A stretch of DNA of 64,000 bases. It comes from Streptomyces rimosus. Lineage in GTDB: Bacteria > Actinomycetota > Actinomycetes > Streptomycetales > Streptomycetaceae. The stretch is from the NCBI RefSeq assembly GCF_008704655.1, contig NZ_CP023688.1, forward strand, positions 2,418,001 through 2,482,000. The letters run 5' to 3'. The translations under genes were made by a program, and so were the position numbers. Positions 62,328 through 64,000 of this stretch are shown in pieces; within the stretch, counting starts at the first letter, position 1, and every line of letters starts with the position of its first letter. Under the pieces are notes generated by a model. That model had not been told where the DNA came from and ran no database searches. It worked only from the letters and a program-made list of their open reading frames with translations.

Positions 62328-62871
62328 CTCGGCCCCCAGGGAGTGCGGGACCTTACGGAAACGGCGAGAAGCAGGAGGTGGGGACTCACCCGGCCACGGT
62401 AACGCCGAGTGTCCGATTTGCCGGTAATGCTCTTCGGTTGGGTGTCTTGCGTGTCATGGGCGGCTGGGGGGCTCAGTCGTTCCGCAGGGGCGCCGCGGTT
62501 CGCGGCTCCGCTACGGGGGGCTTCCCCCCCCCCGCCCCTCCCTCCCCTCCCCTCGGCTCGGCTCGGCTCGGCTCGGCTCGGCTCGGCTCGGCTCGGCTCG
62601 GCTCGGCTGCAGAGTCTCACTCACTCGCTCTCGGCGGGTCAGCCCACCGGAGCTCGCCGCCCCAGAGCACGCACGACGCCGTTCGACCAGTGGCCGCCGT
62701 CCGGCCATGGCCCACTGTCCCGCCCCCGCCGTTCGGGCTCGGCCCGGCATTCAGCCGTGGCCCGGCATTCGACCGCGATGGGCCCTCCCTCGACCGCCAC
62801 CCGGCGCTCAGCCGTACTCCGCCCCTCGCCCCCACTCCACGGGGTCTCCCCCCTCGCCCGCCCTCCCCCGC
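62328..62871. other. Gene-free interval with pyrimidine-rich tracts and direct repeats
   Basis: About 540 nt without a supportable gene. Contents: a C-rich tract (62524-62551), the pentanucleotide array (separate entry), and two copies of TGGCCCGGCATTC-like sequence (about 62742 and 62758). The right part (62640-62870) is C-rich but has no family resemblance in any frame. The promoter for the leftward ABC gene is probably at 62330-62450, where GC content dips. Confidence 0.5.
62552..62608. repeat. (CTCGG)11 pentanucleotide microsatellite
   Basis: Eleven perfect tandem copies of CTCGG (62552-62606) followed by a partial CT. Because the unit is 5 bp, copy-number change would shift any reading frame through it. 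It is preceded by a C-rich tract. Confidence 0.97.
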
Positions 62872-63636
62872 TCAGACCTCCGGCCGCAACATCGGCGGGT
62901 TGAGCAGAGTCGCGCCGCCCGCTCTGAACAGCTGGGCGGGGCGGCCCCCCTGACGGGTCGTCGTCCCGCCCGTGGGGACCAGGAAGCCCGGTGTGCCGGT
63001 CACCTTGCGGTGGAAGTTACGGGGATCCAGCGCCACGCCCCACACCGCTTCGTAGACCCGGCGCAGTTCCCCGACGGTGAACTCCTGCGGGCAGAAGGCG
63101 GTGGCGAGCGAGGAGTACTCGATCTTCGAGCGGGCCCGCTCCACGCCGTCCGCGAGGATGCGCGCGTGGTCGAAGGCGAGCGGGGCGGACTGCTCGCCCT
63201 CGCGGCCGAGGCCGCCGTCCTGCTCCAGCAGTGTCTCCACCGGGGCCCAGCGCGCGCTGTGGGCGTCGCCGCCCGCCGTCGGGGCGGGGAGGTCGGGAGC
63301 GAGCACCAGGTGGGCGACGCTGACCACGCGCATACGGGGGTCGCGCTTGGGGTCGCCGTACGTGGCGAGCTGTTCCAGATGGGCCCCGTAGGGCGGCGGC
63401 GGACCCGCCGGGCAGTGCGCGTGCAGTCCGGTCTCCTCGGCAAGCTCCCGGGCCGCGGCCGCCTCCAGGTCCTCGTCGGCCCGTACGAACCCGCCCGGCA
63501 GTGCCCAGCGCCCCTGAAACGGCGGCTCACCCCTGCGCACGGCCAACGCGCACAGCGCGTGCCTGCGCACGGTGAGCACCACCAGATCGACGGTGACGGC
63601 GAACGGGGGGAAGGCCGACGGATCGTAGGGAGGCAT
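62872..63636 (-). CDS. NrtR-type Nudix-domain transcriptional regulator
   Basis: A 254-aa protein with a Nudix domain (~10-150) fused to a C-terminal winged helix (~165-250), the layout of NrtR regulators that sense ADP-ribose. ATG at 63636. The Nudix box is complete: GFVRADEDLEAAAARELAEETGL fits Gx5Ex7REUxEExGU, so hydrolase activity is conceivable. The HTH part has IEYSSLATAFCPQEFTVGELRRVYEAVWG and the wing DPRNFHRKVTGTPGFLV. No NAD-biosynthesis gene is adjacent, so regulated genes may be elsewhere. A palindrome 10-32 nt upstream suggests autoregulation. Confidence 0.9.
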   Translation of the reverse strand: MPPYDPSAFPPFAVTVDLVVLTVRRHALCALAVRRGEPPFQGRWALPGGFVRADEDLEAAAARELAEETGLHAHCPAGPPPPYGAHLEQLATYGDPKRDPRMRVVSVAHLVLAPDLPAPTAGGDAHSARWAPVETLLEQDGGLGREGEQSAPLAFDHARILADGVERARSKIEYSSLATAFCPQEFTVGELRRVYEAVWGVALDPRNFHRKVTGTPGFLVPTGGTTTRQGGRPAQLFRAGGATLLNPPMLRPEV

Positions 63637-63645
63637 GGCGCGATC

Positions 63646-63668
63646 ATAGTCGTCCGCCTGACGATAAT
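63646..63668 (-). promoter_or_regulatory. Operator-like palindrome before the Nudix regulator gene
   Basis: ATAGTCGTC (63646-63654) faces GACGATAAT (63660-63668) across 5 nt, matching at 7 of 9 positions with a perfect TCGTC/GACGA core. It lies 10-32 nt upstream of the start codon, where a repressor would block initiation. Position and symmetry suggest autoregulation by the Nudix regulator. Confidence 0.6.
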
Positions 63669-63684
63669 CAGGCCCCGGCGCACC

Positions 63685-64000
63685 TCACGCCCCCAGTTGC
63701 AAGCCATTCGCGGCCTCCTCCACCAGCCCCAGGCCGAGCCTGCTGATCCGTACGGCGAACGGCTGCCCGGCGACGCTGAGCCCGGTGAACTGCATGGCGC
63801 CGAGCGGCGCGCCGCCCACCGGCCGGACCGCCACGGTCCCCGCGGGCACGTCGGGGCGCACTCCGGCCAGAGCGGTCAGCGCGTGCACCGCGCCCGCGGC
63901 GGCCACGGCCGCCGGGTGGCAGGCGGCCGGGTGCGGTACGGGGGCTCCGTCGCGGGTGCGCTGTTCGCCCGCGTACATCTCCGGGAGCCGGTAGTCGAAG
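63685..64000 (-). CDS. C-terminal part of a glycogen-debranching (amylo-alpha-1,6-glucosidase-like) protein, cut by window edge
   Basis: The last ~105 codons of a leftward gene that continues past base 64000. The visible part reads FDYRLPEMYAGEQRTRDGAP, then VPHPAACHPAAVAAAGAVHALTALAGV. This is the end typical of actinobacterial amylo-alpha-1,6-glucosidase or glycogen-debranching N-terminal-type proteins (RLPE.YAG, P.P.AC.P.A). A final small beta domain follows (GLSVAGQPFAVRISRLGLGLVEEA). Identity is moderately supported because the catalytic part is outside. Confidence 0.65.
   Translation of the reverse strand, partial: FDYRLPEMYAGEQRTRDGAPVPHPAACHPAAVAAAGAVHALTALAGVRPDVPAGTVAVRPVGGAPLGAMQFTGLSVAGQPFAVRISRLGLGLVEEAANGLQLGA

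Noticed and set aside
1..64000. CRISPR arrays, insertion sequences, prophage, tRNA/rRNA genes
   Set aside because: No spaced direct repeats, transposase or integrase genes, att-like duplications or tRNA cloverleaf sequences were recognised. Short repeats are the CTCGG array and the hrdB lysine codons.

Overview
The window is high-GC actinobacterial chromosome and almost certainly Streptomyces. The evidence is a strong G/C third-position bias, frequent GTG and TTG starts with GGAGG-type ribosome sites, and hallmark genes: the principal sigma factor hrdB beside the sporulation regulator whiH, the division protein sepH, the two-component pair cutR/cutS, and parE/parC. From memory, the order dut - cutRS - hemH - sepH - tdk - ptsH - parC - citrate synthases - parE - hrdB - whiH matches the conserved core of the S. 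coelicolor chromosome. I see no insertion sequence, prophage, CRISPR array, tRNA or rRNA.

Layout. (a) 1-9.7 kb is a potassium module: kdpD (cut by the left edge) and kdpFABC with an extra 27-codon membrane ORF in front of kdpF. The module is interrupted by a MacB/FtsX-type ABC exporter pair and a chromosomal AAC(2')-I-like aminoglycoside acetyltransferase. (b) 9.8-13.6 kb is the coupled thioesterase-dut-DUF3710 operon plus conserved actinobacterial unknowns (DUF3093, DUF4193). (c) 14-21.4 kb holds cutRS, an inositol monophosphatase, coproporphyrin ferrochelatase, and an MFS transporter overlapping a lactone/alditol oxidase by 116 nt. (d) 21.7-28.9 kb holds a proline-rich membrane protein, sepH, a rhodanese, a VOC protein, thymidine kinase, an alkaline-phosphatase-superfamily enzyme and DUF5998. 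(e) 29-34.8 kb holds a GNAT/acyl-CoA-synthetase fusion, ptsH with a DasR-like dre site, a GntR regulator, and an M23 peptidase behind a c-di-AMP (ydaO-type) riboswitch. (f) 34.8-46.8 kb holds an M16 protease pair, parC, a G3E GTPase, a citrate synthase divergent from an HTH-citrate synthase fusion, a leaderless sucrase/ferredoxin-like gene under an iron-box-like palindrome, and a Tat-type M20 hydrolase. (g) 46.9-64 kb holds two two-component systems, parE, a secreted trypsin-like protease, hrdB, whiH, a fused ABC transporter, an NrtR-type Nudix regulator with an operator-like palindrome, and the end of a probable glycogen-debranching enzyme.

How it works together. Most genes are housekeeping: transcription (HrdB), chromosome topology (ParE/ParC), division (SepH), heme, dUTP and thymidine metabolism, sugar phosphotransfer (HPr) and wall remodelling. 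The most informative extra content is regulatory: the c-di-AMP riboswitch, dre site, iron box, Nudix-regulator palindrome, palindromes between the citrate synthases, and spaced direct repeats before kdp. I did not find a clearly new multi-gene system. The best candidates for something under-described are the 27-aa peptide upstream of kdpF, the HTH-citrate synthase fusion with its operator region, a (CTCGG)11 microsatellite, and a facing pair of DnaA boxes away from oriC.
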